Of a stretch of DNA of 64,000 bases, positions 11,310-21,103 are shown one piece after another; position 1 is the first letter of the stretch, and each line of letters begins with the position of its first letter. Source of the stretch: Bordetella sp. 02P26C-1 (GTDB taxonomy: Bacteria; Pseudomonadota; Gammaproteobacteria; Burkholderiales; Burkholderiaceae_B). A program made the position numbers and the translations under genes. The notes under the pieces were generated by a model. The model was given only the letters and a program-made list of their open reading frames with translations, was not told where the DNA came from and made no database searches. The stretch lies in assembly GCF_009763255.1 (NCBI RefSeq), contig NZ_WSJB01000005.1, positions 62,001-126,000 on the forward strand, written 5' to 3'.

Positions 11310-12065
11310 TTACTGACTGGCCTCGCCCGGTTCCGCCGTGGGCGCCAGACTCGGATCGAGCGCTACGCGCTCGTCAAACACAAAACAGTTGCCCTTAAAG
11401 CCGCGGCCGCCGGTTTCCTCGAAGTATTTGAGGATCCCGCCATCGAGCTGGTAGACGTGATCGATACCCGCTTCGGCCATGAAGATAGCTGCCTTCTCGC
11501 AGCGTATTCCGCCCGTACAGAAGCTCACCACCGTCTTGCCTTCCAGACTGTCCCGATTGGCCAGCACCGCCTCGGGGAATTGGGTGAAGCGGTCGATGCG
11601 CCAATCTATCGCGCCTTCGAACGTGCCCTCATCCACCTCGAACGCGTTGCGCGTGTCCAGCATGACGATAGGCCGCCCTTCGTCGTCCTGGCCTTGCTCG
11701 AGCCAGCGCGCCAGCGTGGTCGGCGCCACGGCAGGGGCACGGCCGGCGCGCGGCTGAATCGCCGGGTGATTCATACGGATAATTTCGCGCTTGATCTTGA
11801 CCAGCATCTTGCGAAACGGCACATGATCCGAATAGCTGTATTTGACTTCCAGCTCGGCAAAGCGCGGGTCGGACTGCAACCATTGCAGCCAGGACTCGAT
11901 TCCCGTGGCCGAGCCTGCCAAAAAGAGATTGATGCCTTCTTCGGCAAGCAGGATCGTTCCCTTTAGCTCGGCTGCCTGAGCGCGCGCGAGCATCTCGGCG
12001 CGCAAGACGGGGAGCTCGTCCAGGGGAACGAATTTGTAAGCAGCGATGTTTACGACATTGGACAT
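11310..12065 (-). CDS. trhO: tRNA uridine(34) hydroxylase, rhodanese-like
   Basis: YceA/UPF0176 family enzyme catalysing oxygen-dependent 5-hydroxylation of U34 in certain tRNAs. 251 residues: N-terminal ferredoxin-like domain with [12 protein letters not shown] (35-46), then a rhodanese domain with the active loop CTGGIRC (C183-C189) and the downstream [14 protein letters not shown] element. It lacks the longer C-terminal tail of E. coli YceA, as is common in shorter family members. It is convergent with metG. Confidence 0.92.
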   Translation of the reverse strand: MSNVVNIAAYKFVPLDELPVLRAEMLARAQAAELKGTILLAEEGINLFLAGSATGIESWLQWLQSDPRFAELEVKYSYSDHVPFRKMLVKIKREIIRMNHPAIQPRAGRAPAVAPTTLARWLEQGQDDEGRPIVMLDTRNAFEVDEGTFEGAIDWRIDRFTQFPEAVLANRDSLEGKTVVSFCTGGIRCEKAAIFMAEAGIDHVYQLDGGILKYFEETGGRGFKGNCFVFDERVALDPSLAPTAEPGEASQ

Positions 12066-12136
12066 GACTAGCGGTACCGCGTTGAATGTAGCGGCGTAAT
12101 AGTAAACGAGCCGGGCCGATCGCCCGGCTGTGGTGC

Positions 12137-12670
12137 CTACTGCGGCGTCGGAGGATCCTGCGTGCGCGTGAACTCCAGCACGTCGCCGTCGCGCAGATTA
12201 AAGGTCAGATGGCGCGGAGCGCTGCCGCTATCCAACGTAAACGACGAGACCTCGCCCAAGGCCTTCAGATATGCGTTTTCGAGCGCGGCTCGAGCAGGAT
12301 CCGGGCAGGCCATTCGCGTATTGCCCCGGACAGAAATCGACAGCTTCCCATCTTGCAAGCGATAATTACCGAAATAGCGGTTGCACCCGGAGTAGCCGTT
12401 GACCCGATATTCCTTGCCTTGAGCCAGGAACACCAGCTCAACCGGCTGGGCGTTCTGTCCCAGGGCGATGGGCCGACTCGCCCCACCTTTTTCAACCCAA
12501 CGGGTCAGCTGCCATGCAGTTTGCGCAAACGAATCGGCGCTGGTGGCGGCATGGGTCGCGGCCGCGCCCTCGGCATGAGCCTGGGTGTGCACGGTGGTTT
12601 CCGCACATCCTGCCGCGCCTAGTACCAGGCCCGCTAACACGAATTGGCTTACCCGCAACTTCCTGAACAT
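12137..12670 (-). CDS. META-domain (HslJ-like) lipoprotein
   Basis: 177 residues from the ATG at 12670, preceded by a strong GGAGGTGAAG ribosome site. The open frame runs 56 codons further but without family-like sequence. A signal peptide with lipobox GAAGC puts the lipidated cysteine at residue 22. The META domain (~50-170) has the hallmark [13 protein letters not shown] and TRMACP. Family members such as HslJ are linked to heat or novobiocin tolerance, but the molecular role is not settled. It lies 71 bases upstream of trhO on the same strand and is divergent from the regulator at 12943. Confidence 0.85.
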   Translation of the reverse strand: MFRKLRVSQFVLAGLVLGAAGCAETTVHTQAHAEGAAATHAATSADSFAQTAWQLTRWVEKGGASRPIALGQNAQPVELVFLAQGKEYRVNGYSGCNRYFGNYRLQDGKLSISVRGNTRMACPDPARAALENAYLKALGEVSSFTLDSGSAPRHLTFNLRDGDVLEFTRTQDPPTPQ

Positions 12671-12852
12671 CTTCACCTCCAGATGTTTGTACACTGACTG
12701 ACTGTAGCGCGGACACTCTCCGCCACCGCACTGAATGAAACACTGCGTCACACAAGATGCGTCTTTCCGCTCACTTGCCGCGCCCTGTCGATTATCCTCG
12801 ACGCGCGCAGATAGAACCAGGGCCAACATCTTACGCAAACCTTGCCGGACTC

Positions 12853-12870
12853 TTTGTAAGTCCTTACAAA
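12853..12870. promoter_or_regulatory. 18-bp inverted repeat upstream of the OmpR-like regulator
   Basis: TTTGTAAG-TC-CTTACAAA is a perfect dyad in the 272-bp region between the META lipoprotein and the divergent regulator, 72 bases before the regulator start. Its symmetry and position suggest an operator, possibly autoregulatory. No clean -35/-10 pair could be placed beside it. Confidence 0.45.
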
Positions 12871-12942
12871 CTCCAGGCTCTGGCCGAGTTAGACTAGGCG
12901 CGGACCATGCAATGGTCTCGATGCCTTATTCGGAATAAAACC

Positions 12943-13770
12943 ATGAATACATCGCCGGACGTTCTTTTCCTCACTGGCGACGACCCCGCCGTTTCTCAAA
13001 TCACCGAGCTTACCCACCTGGGGTTCAAGGTTCACCACTATGGCGAGCTGGCACAACTGTACGAGCATCTGTCTCAGCATGCCGTGCCTCTGGTGGTGCT
13101 AACCGGCGGTTTATCACTGATCGACATCGCCGCGGCGCAATTGCGCGTCATGCTGCCTGCCGTCGGCATTGTGGCGATCGCGGATTTTCCGGATAGCGAT
13201 TCGCGGGTAAGAACCCTGTTGAGCGGCGCCGACGCCTGCCTGGACGCGACCACCTCGGGGCTGGAGCTGGCGGCGGTTCTACAATCGTTGATGCGCCGTA
13301 TCGCTGAAGCGGCACAACACGCTGCGGCGGTGGAGCCCGCGCCGCAGACCTATGTCCCCACACCCACGCCCACGCACGCTGCGCACAGCTACTCGGTTCC
13401 GCTCGAGACCGCTTCCTCCACGGGGAAATGGCGCCTGACCAGCAAAGGATGGGCGCTGATGGCCCCCACGGGGCAAATGCTGTCCTTGACCACCGCCGAG
13501 CGCAGCCTGCTGCTGCGATTCGCACACGAGCCCGATAAGCGCATCAGCCGCGATGCGCTCAGCGCCGACCTGGCGTCTGGCGAAGGTCCCGAGAGCGAGC
13601 GGCGCGGCCGTTTTATCGACGTCATGATCAGTCGCATGCGCCGCAAAGCCGCGGCACAACGCGTACGCCTCCCCATTAAAGCGGTACATGGCTGGGGCTA
13701 TATGTTCACCAGCGACCTTTTGGTGGATGCCGACATCCCGGATTTGGAAGATGTGACCGCTAGCCGCTGA
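12943..13770 (+). CDS. OmpR-family regulator with degenerate receiver
   Basis: 275 residues from the ATG at 12943. The first ~115 residues have receiver-like secondary structure and keep the acidic pair (D13-D14). The beta-3 phosphoacceptor position reads VVLTGG, with Thr54 where aspartate is expected, and the conserved Lys after GADACL is missing. A Pro/Thr-rich linker (135-160) leads to a winged helix (~170-265, LTTAERSLLLRF ... VHGWGYMF) of Trans_reg_C type. It probably binds DNA independently of phosphorylation. It stands immediately before the T6SS locus and may or may not control it. Confidence 0.8.
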   Translation: MNTSPDVLFLTGDDPAVSQITELTHLGFKVHHYGELAQLYEHLSQHAVPLVVLTGGLSLIDIAAAQLRVMLPAVGIVAIADFPDSDSRVRTLLSGADACLDATTSGLELAAVLQSLMRRIAEAAQHAAAVEPAPQTYVPTPTPTHAAHSYSVPLETASSTGKWRLTSKGWALMAPTGQMLSLTTAERSLLLRFAHEPDKRISRDALSADLASGEGPESERRGRFIDVMISRMRRKAAAQRVRLPIKAVHGWGYMFTSDLLVDADIPDLEDVTASR

Positions 13771-13787
13771 TAGGCCTTTACCCGCCG

Positions 13788-13821
13788 AATGCCCCCGCTG
13801 CGCGCGTAACCGGGGGCATTT
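13788..13821. terminator. Bidirectional terminator
   Basis: AATGCCCCCG and CGGGGGCATT form a 10-bp stem around a 13-base loop, with a few T residues following on the plus strand. It separates the convergent regulator (ends 13770) and pseudokinase (ends 13835) genes. Confidence 0.65.
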
Positions 13822-13834
13822 GCGTGGAAACGCA

Positions 13835-15445
13835 TTACTCGAAAGTGTGAGAAATCGCAGCGCCCCCGCCGGGAGCCACGGTGATTCTGCCGCGATATTC
13901 TCCCGCGGCGGGATTGCGGATCGTGACGTTATAGCTGCCCGGCGTGAGCATGATCCGCCCTAAGGGAGGGCTGACGCCACGCGAGCGGCCGTTGATCAGG
14001 ACTTCGCCCCACGGGCGCACCCGGACCGGCACGGCGACAGGGGTCGCGGTGGGGGGCTTCTCCGTGGAGGGAGACGGCTCGGGCGGGGTTCCAACGACGG
14101 TGTCGTTAGCTGCAGCAGTAGGTTCTGGCTCGTTCGACGTCTCGGACGCGGAAGGCTGCGGCTGTGGCGCTGTCGCAGCGCTGCCTGCGGAATCAGTATC
14201 GGCGCCGACGGGCGCTGGACGTTGGTGGACCCCAGTCGTTGCCGTAGCAACAGAGTCTGACGACGCCCCGACGTCTGGATTCGCGGTGGTCTCGGCGGTG
14301 GACGAAGCAACCGCTGCAGTCGACGCGGGAGCGTCAGGGGTGCTATGCAGGGTCGCATCGCCCTCGTCAGAAGCCGCATCGGAAGCTGTGTCCGCCAGAG
14401 GCGCTGCAGCGTCAGACCTTGTTGGCGGTTGTGAGGCAGAGTCAGAGACTGGGGCTGGTTCTGACTGTTCTGGGCTGGATGTAGCGGACGATACGGCTCC
14501 GGTTTGCGCGCGGTTTGCTTCGCCATCACGCTGCTCAAGTTGAGATAACGCGGGCGGCTCGGGAACGCTCGGCGGCATCGACGCGGCTTCCTCGTGTTCG
14601 GGAGTCGCGCCTGCGTAATTGGCCGAGCGCGGCGGCGCCACGGACTGCAGCCAGATATAAACGCCCAACGCGATCGCGCCCAGCACACCGAGGAGCAACA
14701 GCAAAGGCACGCGCGTGCCTCGCGGGCGCACCGGTGCGGCAGCCACCGGGGGCAACGCAGCGGCCGCCTCCTCACGGGCGACCTGCGCCTGCACCGCATG
14801 CTCAGTCTGCGGCGCTACGGCCACTGTAGCAGCGTCGCGGTCGACGACAGACGACGTTTGATCGGTCTCTGTCGCAAGCTGCCCCGGCCACGCCAGTCCG
14901 ACGGCCGCACAGAACGCCTGTAGCGTTGCGGGTCGCCCCGCCGGTGCTAACGACAAACCGCTATCGATGGTTTGCAGGAATTCGCGGTCGTAACCGGCGG
15001 GGCTTATCTCCACCAACGGCGTGGCGAGATCCTTGACACGACGCGCCAGCGCGCCGGGCGGCGCGGCACCCATCACCATTGCATGGGCTAATGCGCTAAG
15101 CCCGTAGACATCGGTCCATGGACCACACTGCCAATCCGGGTCATCGGTGTACTGCTCGAAGGCGGCATACCCTTCGATTCGCGTTGCCTCCTCGGCGTCC
15201 GGGGCAGGAGACAACGGCGCATGCATCAGATGCGCGTGACCCGATGCGTCCAACCCCACCGTACTCGTGGCGATGCCGCCATGCACGCGACCCTCTGCGT
15301 GCAAGGGTGCTAACGCTTCGATCAATTCGGCAAGCACGCGCTGGATACGCTTTTGCGGCACGCCGCCTCTGGCCACGGCGGCGATCAAATTCAGCGGCCG
15401 CAAGGTCGATGCGTCAGGATGTAGCGTGAAGGATGTCGTACTCAT
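13835..15445 (-). CDS. T6SS-linked membrane pseudokinase with C-terminal PEGA-like domain
   Basis: 536 residues. The first ~185 resemble the C-lobe of a Hanks-type Ser/Thr kinase: a catalytic-loop equivalent H55-G-G-I-A-T-S-T-V-G-L-D66 where HRDIKPSNILLD is expected, AFEQ for APE, and WTDVYGLSALAHAMVMG for subdomain IX. The catalytic Asp, Lys and Asn, the DFG triad (HAP here) and the whole ATP-binding N-lobe are absent, so catalysis is not expected. One transmembrane helix lies at ~247-266. A ~200-residue Ser/Ala/Pro-rich linker follows, then a PEGA-like domain (from ~470, GEVLINGRSRGVSPP). It is last in the tssJ-tssK-tssL-tssM-tagF block, where T6SS clusters often carry the active kinase PpkA. 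Confidence 0.75.
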   Translation of the reverse strand: MSTTSFTLHPDASTLRPLNLIAAVARGGVPQKRIQRVLAELIEALAPLHAEGRVHGGIATSTVGLDASGHAHLMHAPLSPAPDAEEATRIEGYAAFEQYTDDPDWQCGPWTDVYGLSALAHAMVMGAAPPGALARRVKDLATPLVEISPAGYDREFLQTIDSGLSLAPAGRPATLQAFCAAVGLAWPGQLATETDQTSSVVDRDAATVAVAPQTEHAVQAQVAREEAAAALPPVAAAPVRPRGTRVPLLLLLGVLGAIALGVYIWLQSVAPPRSANYAGATPEHEEAASMPPSVPEPPALSQLEQRDGEANRAQTGAVSSATSSPEQSEPAPVSDSASQPPTRSDAAAPLADTASDAASDEGDATLHSTPDAPASTAAVASSTAETTANPDVGASSDSVATATTGVHQRPAPVGADTDSAGSAATAPQPQPSASETSNEPEPTAAANDTVVGTPPEPSPSTEKPPTATPVAVPVRVRPWGEVLINGRSRGVSPPLGRIMLTPGSYNVTIRNPAAGEYRGRITVAPGGGAAISHTFE

Positions 15446-15473
15446 GCAGGGACTCCGTGCACCGGTGGCATCG

Positions 15474-16181
15474 CTAGCGCCACGCGGGCAGCGACGCGAA
15501 CAGTCGTGTGAACAGCGCGGCGTTCAACGCCCCGCCATGGATATAAGTCTGATGCGACGCGCCATCAGCCTGGTTCGTCCACCAATAGCTTGTATGCGAA
15601 CTGGGGTTAAAGCACAGCGAGAGCTCCGGCCAGGCTGCCAACTCGCGCGATGACAGCGGTGCCGCCACGGCGTCGCGGCCAGCATTCAGAATATCCATAA
15701 TGTCACTACCGCTGCTGGAGGCCACGGATGGCCGCGCCGCGCACGGTAAAGGCACCGCCAGCAGTTCACGATCGAATTGTTCGGTCGCACAGCCATGCCG
15801 CACGGCCGAGAGAATGCCCGCGCCGATCTTGCGGTAGAACTCGGTCGCCCCGTCCAACATCCCTGCATCGTAGTGCGCCGCGGCGACCGTCCATGTCACG
15901 CATAGCGGATACGCGCGCCCCACACGATCGCGGCTTGGCGCGAGGCAGCCCAACTGCACAGCCCCGCCACTAGGCCCGGACGGAATAGCAAAATTCCAGA
16001 TTGGCGCCGTGGCAAAACTGCGGCTTGCGCTGTCATTCGGCGCTTGCTTGACGGCGGCCAGACCGAATTGCAGCCAGCGATCCCACCAGGCGATCAGCTC
16101 ACGGGGCAACCGACGGTGCACGAAGTCGCCCGATGCCGGGATCTTGCCGTACCAACCGAGCTGCGCCGTGACGTCATTCAT
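15474..16181 (-). CDS. tagF: Type VI secretion-associated protein TagF
   Basis: TagF-domain protein. In other systems TagF represses T6SS assembly post-translationally, usually opposing the kinase/FHA switch. The N-terminal QLGWYGKIPASGDFVHRRLP is the family signature, and the length (235 residues) matches a stand-alone TagF without a fused PppA phosphatase. Two starts are possible: GTG at 16193, directly after the tssM stop, or ATG at 16181. I chose the ATG because AGGTGAG lies 8 bases upstream of it. Confidence 0.88.
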   Translation of the reverse strand: MNDVTAQLGWYGKIPASGDFVHRRLPRELIAWWDRWLQFGLAAVKQAPNDSASRSFATAPIWNFAIPSGPSGGAVQLGCLAPSRDRVGRAYPLCVTWTVAAAHYDAGMLDGATEFYRKIGAGILSAVRHGCATEQFDRELLAVPLPCAARPSVASSSGSDIMDILNAGRDAVAAPLSSRELAAWPELSLCFNPSSHTSYWWTNQADGASHQTYIHGGALNAALFTRLFASLPAWR

Positions 16182-16193
16182 CGCCAGTCTCAC

Positions 16194-19100
16194 CTAACGG
16201 CCGGGGCAGGAAAAGCCCTGCATTTCGGGAAGATGAAAAGGACTCTTGACGCTGCTGGCTGTGATCTCCAACACGACTTTCCTGCCGTTGATATCAAAGG
16301 TCGCGATGGTGATCTCAGGCGATGCGCCGCGCCGCAGCTGAGCCTTGTCCAGCAGGCGATTCAGCGCCCAAGGCCCCGATGCGGACAACCCTGCCCCGCC
16401 GGCTTGCGGTTCGAGTTCGATGCGCACTTGATTGGATCCGCGTGGCCCCGGCCATTGCACATTGGTCGCCACTTGTGGTCCGTGTGCATAGCGTACCGCC
16501 TGGCCGTCGACGTCGAGGACGAACTGCGTGATTTGTGCATCCATCTCTATCGGCCGGATCGCGACCCGATAGGAGGGCAAAGGATTTCCCGCCATGAAAT
16601 ACACATCGCGAATCACGCCGGCCCGTTGAAAGGAATCCAGATACGCCGCGCTGTCGCCCCGGCCACCGTCAATGCCGGGCTTGAACCGCCAACGCGATCC
16701 CGAGACGTCAATATGCGGAGCCAACTCCTTCTGAAAGAACTCGTCCATCATGCCGTTGGGGCCGAACAAGCGCGCCATGTCGTTGGGCGCCACATCGCGC
16801 GGCGAACTGCGCGCAAAGGGATAGCGGCCGGCGATGGACTGACGACAAAACAGCCCTACGGTAGCCGTCATCGTCTCGCCCATACGCTGACGCGCCGCGC
16901 CGGAGATCTCGTCCGAGGCGTTGACCGACATCGTATTGAGCACATCGCGCAACGGCTCTGGCAAACGCCCGGCCTCGGCGCGCAGCTTGGTCACGACTTC
17001 GGAATTCGGCGCGGGGCTGGCACTACGCAGTGCGGCGTCGGCAGCGGTCAGATACGTATAGAGCTCGTTGATCAGCCCCGTGGTAGCCGCGATCACGGGC
17101 TGTCCGCCTTGCGCTTCGCTCTGCGCGAGCCGACGATAGGGCTCGAAGTGCTGATCCACAATGCGTTCGAGTTTCTCGGTACTGGCATCGGCACGCGTTG
17201 CGGAGTTGGGGCCCGTCGGCCCGAACATCTGCTCCAGCGCATCGCGTGTGCTACTGACGCGCTCGCGAGCCTGATCCATGAGGGACCGCCCGTCGTTCGT
17301 GTCGCGCAACAAATTGGTCTCTCGCGCCACCCCCTGTACGAGCTTGACCAGGGGAGAATCCGGCGCGGACAAAGTGCGTGCGATTTGAATGTTTTCCAAA
17401 AGCGATGTCGCGGGGGCGAGCTTGAGATCATTCAAATACGCGTCCCATTGCTGCACATAGTCGTTCATGTACAGCCGCTTGATATCCACGATCAACTGCT
17501 GCTGCGCGGGCTGATCCAGCGCGCCGGGAGGCGCGATGTCCAGCACCCATGCATCGTCCTGACGCAGCAGCTCGGCGACACGATTCACTCGCTGGTTAAA
17601 GACCTTCCAGTAACCGTCGTAGCTATACAGCGCCGGGATGCCTTGCGTGAGAGGCTTGCCACTTTTGCGCACGAACACCGAGCTGGCTTGCGGCCCGCCC
17701 AGCGTGATGGCGGTCTGCTCAGGCCCTTGATCAGTATTGGATAAGAGTCTGCGCAGGCGGCTGTACGCGCGCTGGGCCAGCGTATAGTGCGCGAGCCGTT
17801 CGCGCATCTGCGTCACCAGTTCCTCATCGCGTGGAAATGGCGAGGACAACACACGCCCCTGCACGAGGTTGCGCAGATGCAGAGACATCAGGTCATATTG
17901 GCGGCGCGTATAGCCCTCGGGCAAGGTGTTCTGCATATCGGACAGCAGCCACGCATGCATGAATTCCGTGTCGTAATGATCGGCCTCGTATAGCATCAGA
18001 TAAGCCCGCAGCGCCTCATAGGAATATTCCAGATCATCCGGGGAAGCGGTACGCAGGGCGCTCTCTACGCGGCGCGCGACCTGAGGCAACAAGACTTGCT
18101 CGAGCGTATCGCGATAGACGCCCTGTGCGGCGGCGTTGAGCTTCTGCCCCTGATACAGACCGAACTGATAGGTCAGCGGCGGCGCATCGAGCTCGAAATC
18201 CGCATGGCGTGGCAGATACCACAGGCTATCGAGGAACGGCATCAGGCCCAGCACATCCCCGGCTCGCGTGATCTTGATATCTCGCGCCAGCTTTTCGACC
18301 GTGGGCACACGGCCCTCGACGTCTGCCACATAGTTGGCGTTATTCCGATAGCTGACGAACCAGCCGACCAGCAGCGCGGTCAGGATCGCCAGAATCAAAC
18401 CATAACCCGCCCAATGCAGACGGCGGTAGCGCCGCTCCCAACGCAGATTGCGTCCGGCAAGCCCCGCCTCGCGAAAGATCACATCCTGCAGCACGCCCTT
18501 GAGGAAGTAACTGCGTCCGCCCTCTTCCCGAGCGGCGATGGCCTGCGAGGCGCCGCCGTCGATGCGCAGATAACGCTTCAGATGACCTGTGACCTGATCG
18601 AAGGTTTCGCCGCCTTGCGTGCCGCTGGTGAAGTACACACCGCGCGGCACCAGCCGCGCTTCGAACTTCGAGGTGGCAAACACATCGCTCAGGAAGTTAC
18701 CGAGCAACGATTGCAGCCCGGCGAACTGCTGCGGCAGCATATAGGCGCGCGCGCGACGCGCGGCATCTGGCTCCGCCGCCATGACTTCGGGTAGCGCATC
18801 GTCCAGACGCCGCTGCAGCAGGCGGTATTCCGCGTGGAACGCCTCGTATAGGTCGAAGTCCGCTTCCTGCGTGCGCGTATAAGGCAGCGTGAAGCCCCAG
18901 ACCTGCGAGAGATCTTCGCGGCTGAAAGAGGCAAAGTATTCTTCAAAGCCCGATAACAAGTCGGTCTTGGTCACCAGCACATAGACCGGGAACTGGATGC
19001 CCAACTGCTCGCGCAACTCTTGCAGGCGCCGGCGCAACACGGCCGCGTGCTGCGCGCGCTCGGCGTCCGAGGCGGCGAGCAAGTCCTCCACGCTAATGGT

Positions 19101-19802
19101 GAGCATCGCGCCGTTAATGGGTTGCCGGCCTCGGAATTTTGAGAGCAGACCGAGAAAGCCTTTCCATTCCTGCTCGTCACCGATCGCGTCGCTCTCATGC
19201 GTGGTGTAACGTCCGGCCGTATCTAACAACACGGCATCGTCGGTGAACCACCAATCGCAGTTGCGAGTGCCCCCTACCCCACGCAGCGCCACCTTGCCGA
19301 AACGATCGGCCAGCGGAAAGTTCAGCCCCGAATTCACCAGGGCCGTTGTCTTGCCCGCGCCGGGAGCGCCGATGATGACGTACCACGGCAATTGATAGAG
19401 ATGCTGCTTGGAAAACCGCGATAGCGACAGCCGGCGTTTATCCCCCTCGAAACGCGTTTTTCGCAGCAGTTCAACGGCTTCGTTAAAGCGCTCTTCCAGC
19501 TGGCGTATTTCGCCATTTTGCGGCTCTGGCTCGACCTTTTTCTTGGTTGAGGGCTTGCGCAATTGCCCCAGCAGTTGCGCATTGAGACGTCCCTCACGCC
19601 ATTTACGCCACAGGATGCGTAACAGCCATAACGCGAACAGCACCGCGATGACTACGATGCGGGTCGTCTCGCTTTCCAACGGACGTGTGTTGCCGATGGC
19701 GAGCAAGGGCCCGCCAATCCAGATCAGCAGGGCGATCGCCACCAGGCCCAGGAAATTCCACAACCCGCGGCTAAAGATGAAACTGAACAGGCGATGAATC
19801 AT
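16194..19802 (-). CDS. tssM: T6SS membrane-complex protein TssM (IcmF)
   Basis: 1202-residue inner-membrane protein forming the T6SS trans-envelope complex with TssL and TssJ. Two N-terminal transmembrane helices (~15-37 and 49-66), an intact Walker A (GAPGAGKTT, 145-153) in the cytoplasmic GTPase-like domain, a third helix near ~455 (LILAILTALLVGWF), then the long periplasmic domain that contacts TssJ. Its start overlaps the tssL stop by 4 bases (19799-19802). Confidence 0.97.
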   Translation of the reverse strand: MIHRLFSFIFSRGLWNFLGLVAIALLIWIGGPLLAIGNTRPLESETTRIVVIAVLFALWLLRILWRKWREGRLNAQLLGQLRKPSTKKKVEPEPQNGEIRQLEERFNEAVELLRKTRFEGDKRRLSLSRFSKQHLYQLPWYVIIGAPGAGKTTALVNSGLNFPLADRFGKVALRGVGGTRNCDWWFTDDAVLLDTAGRYTTHESDAIGDEQEWKGFLGLLSKFRGRQPINGAMLTISVEDLLAASDAERAQHAAVLRRRLQELREQLGIQFPVYVLVTKTDLLSGFEEYFASFSREDLSQVWGFTLPYTRTQEADFDLYEAFHAEYRLLQRRLDDALPEVMAAEPDAARRARAYMLPQQFAGLQSLLGNFLSDVFATSKFEARLVPRGVYFTSGTQGGETFDQVTGHLKRYLRIDGGASQAIAAREEGGRSYFLKGVLQDVIFREAGLAGRNLRWERRYRRLHWAGYGLILAILTALLVGWFVSYRNNANYVADVEGRVPTVEKLARDIKITRAGDVLGLMPFLDSLWYLPRHADFELDAPPLTYQFGLYQGQKLNAAAQGVYRDTLEQVLLPQVARRVESALRTASPDDLEYSYEALRAYLMLYEADHYDTEFMHAWLLSDMQNTLPEGYTRRQYDLMSLHLRNLVQGRVLSSPFPRDEELVTQMRERLAHYTLAQRAYSRLRRLLSNTDQGPEQTAITLGGPQASSVFVRKSGKPLTQGIPALYSYDGYWKVFNQRVNRVAELLRQDDAWVLDIAPPGALDQPAQQQLIVDIKRLYMNDYVQQWDAYLNDLKLAPATSLLENIQIARTLSAPDSPLVKLVQGVARETNLLRDTNDGRSLMDQARERVSSTRDALEQMFGPTGPNSATRADASTEKLERIVDQHFEPYRRLAQSEAQGGQPVIAATTGLINELYTYLTAADAALRSASPAPNSEVVTKLRAEAGRLPEPLRDVLNTMSVNASDEISGAARQRMGETMTATVGLFCRQSIAGRYPFARSSPRDVAPNDMARLFGPNGMMDEFFQKELAPHIDVSGSRWRFKPGIDGGRGDSAAYLDSFQRAGVIRDVYFMAGNPLPSYRVAIRPIEMDAQITQFVLDVDGQAVRYAHGPQVATNVQWPGPRGSNQVRIELEPQAGGAGLSASGPWALNRLLDKAQLRRGASPEITIATFDINGRKVVLEITASSVKSPFHLPEMQGFSCPGR

Positions 19803-21082
19803 TGTTGCGCACCCTCGACGGTTGCGCCTCTCGGGACGGGCGGCACCATTAATGTGATCTCAACACGGCGATTGCGCGCGCGGCCAGCCGCCGTATCATT
19901 GGGCGCCACCGGATCGGCGTCGCCCCGTCCTTCTGCCCGCACGCGTTGCGGCTGATCGAGTCGCTGCTCCAACAGTGTTTTGACCGCATCGGCCCGTGCC
20001 TGCGACAGATGCCAGTTCGACGGATAGCGAGCGCTACGAATCGGGATATTGTCGGAATAGCCACGCACGAGGATTTCGCCTTGCGTTTGCCGCAGGGCGT
20101 CGGCCACGCGCGACAACACAGGCAGGTACTGATCTCGCACCGAGGCAGAGCCCGACTCGAACAGCCCGTCGCCCCGTAGCACGATTACGCTGCGGTCGAC
20201 CTCATCGCGCACGGAGACCAATTCATCACGGATTTCGGGCGACAAGAACACCGCCAGACGCGGGGCTGCGGCAGGTTGGCGCGTTGGCGCGATCTGCACC
20301 TTGGGCGGACTCACATTGCTGATGGCTGCGAACACCGCGTCAGACTGACGGCTCAGATGCCATGCCAAGGCCCAGTAGATCGCCAGCGCCAGCACCGCGG
20401 CCAGCGCACCGAATACCCATAACGGCACGGGCAAGCGCCGCAGCTGTGTTTGGGCGGGCACATCCTGCCAATGCGGCGACAATGCGCGCGGATACTCGCC
20501 CCGCGCACTGCGCAGAATACGCAGCAAGCGCTGACGCAGCGTTTCCAGTTGCGAGCGACCATTGTCCAGAACGCGATAGCGCCCCTCGAATCCGAGGACC
20601 AGACAGTAGTACAGCAGTTCCAGCAGGTCTAAATGCTGACTCGGGTTCTGCGACAGCTTGGCCAACAGTTGGAAAAATTTCTCCCCGCCCCAGGTCTCAT
20701 TGTGAAACGTCACCAGCAGACTATGCGCCGACCATACGCCATTGCCGCCCCATGGCGTCAACGCCGCGGCCTCGTCCAGCGCCGTGCACAGGCAATAACG
20801 GGCACCCAAAATGGTTTCGTTCGGGATGCCGGCCTGCTGCGCGCGCAATTCGAACTGACGAATCTCGTCGAGCAAATGCTCGCGCAACATGGCCGGCGAT
20901 GGATGCGAGGTGGTGGCACGAATCTGCGGGATCAAATCCAACAAAGGGTTCGCTGCAGCCACCAAGGGATTCGAGCCGCTGATCACATACTCGTGCGGCC
21001 GCAAACGGTCCGACGCCGTCGCGCCTCCCTCTGGAAAACCGGTGCCCATGGGCCCGGGAAATGCGGTGTCAGATGCGTGCAT
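19799..21082 (-). CDS. tssL: T6SS membrane-complex protein TssL with OmpA-like domain
   Basis: 427 residues. DotU/IcmH cytoplasmic domain (~40-210), one transmembrane helix (~225-245, LWVFGALAAVLALAIYWALA), and a C-terminal OmpA-like peptidoglycan-binding domain (~300-420, with GYSDNIPIR, NWHLSQARADAV and GRGDADPV). This is the extended TssL form that anchors the complex to the wall by itself, so no separate TagL is needed. It is coupled to tssM and lies 21 bases after tssK. Confidence 0.96.
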   Translation of the reverse strand: MHASDTAFPGPMGTGFPEGGATASDRLRPHEYVISGSNPLVAAANPLLDLIPQIRATTSHPSPAMLREHLLDEIRQFELRAQQAGIPNETILGARYCLCTALDEAAALTPWGGNGVWSAHSLLVTFHNETWGGEKFFQLLAKLSQNPSQHLDLLELLYYCLVLGFEGRYRVLDNGRSQLETLRQRLLRILRSARGEYPRALSPHWQDVPAQTQLRRLPVPLWVFGALAAVLALAIYWALAWHLSRQSDAVFAAISNVSPPKVQIAPTRQPAAAPRLAVFLSPEIRDELVSVRDEVDRSVIVLRGDGLFESGSASVRDQYLPVLSRVADALRQTQGEILVRGYSDNIPIRSARYPSNWHLSQARADAVKTLLEQRLDQPQRVRAEGRGDADPVAPNDTAAGRARNRRVEITLMVPPVPRGATVEGAQQ

Positions 21083-21103
21083 GTCGTGATTGGCGGGCCA
21101 CCG

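Noticed and set aside
16044-17744. Plus-strand frame of 566 codons opposite tssM and tagF
   Set aside because: Composition typical of an antisense shadow; it crosses the junction of two real genes.
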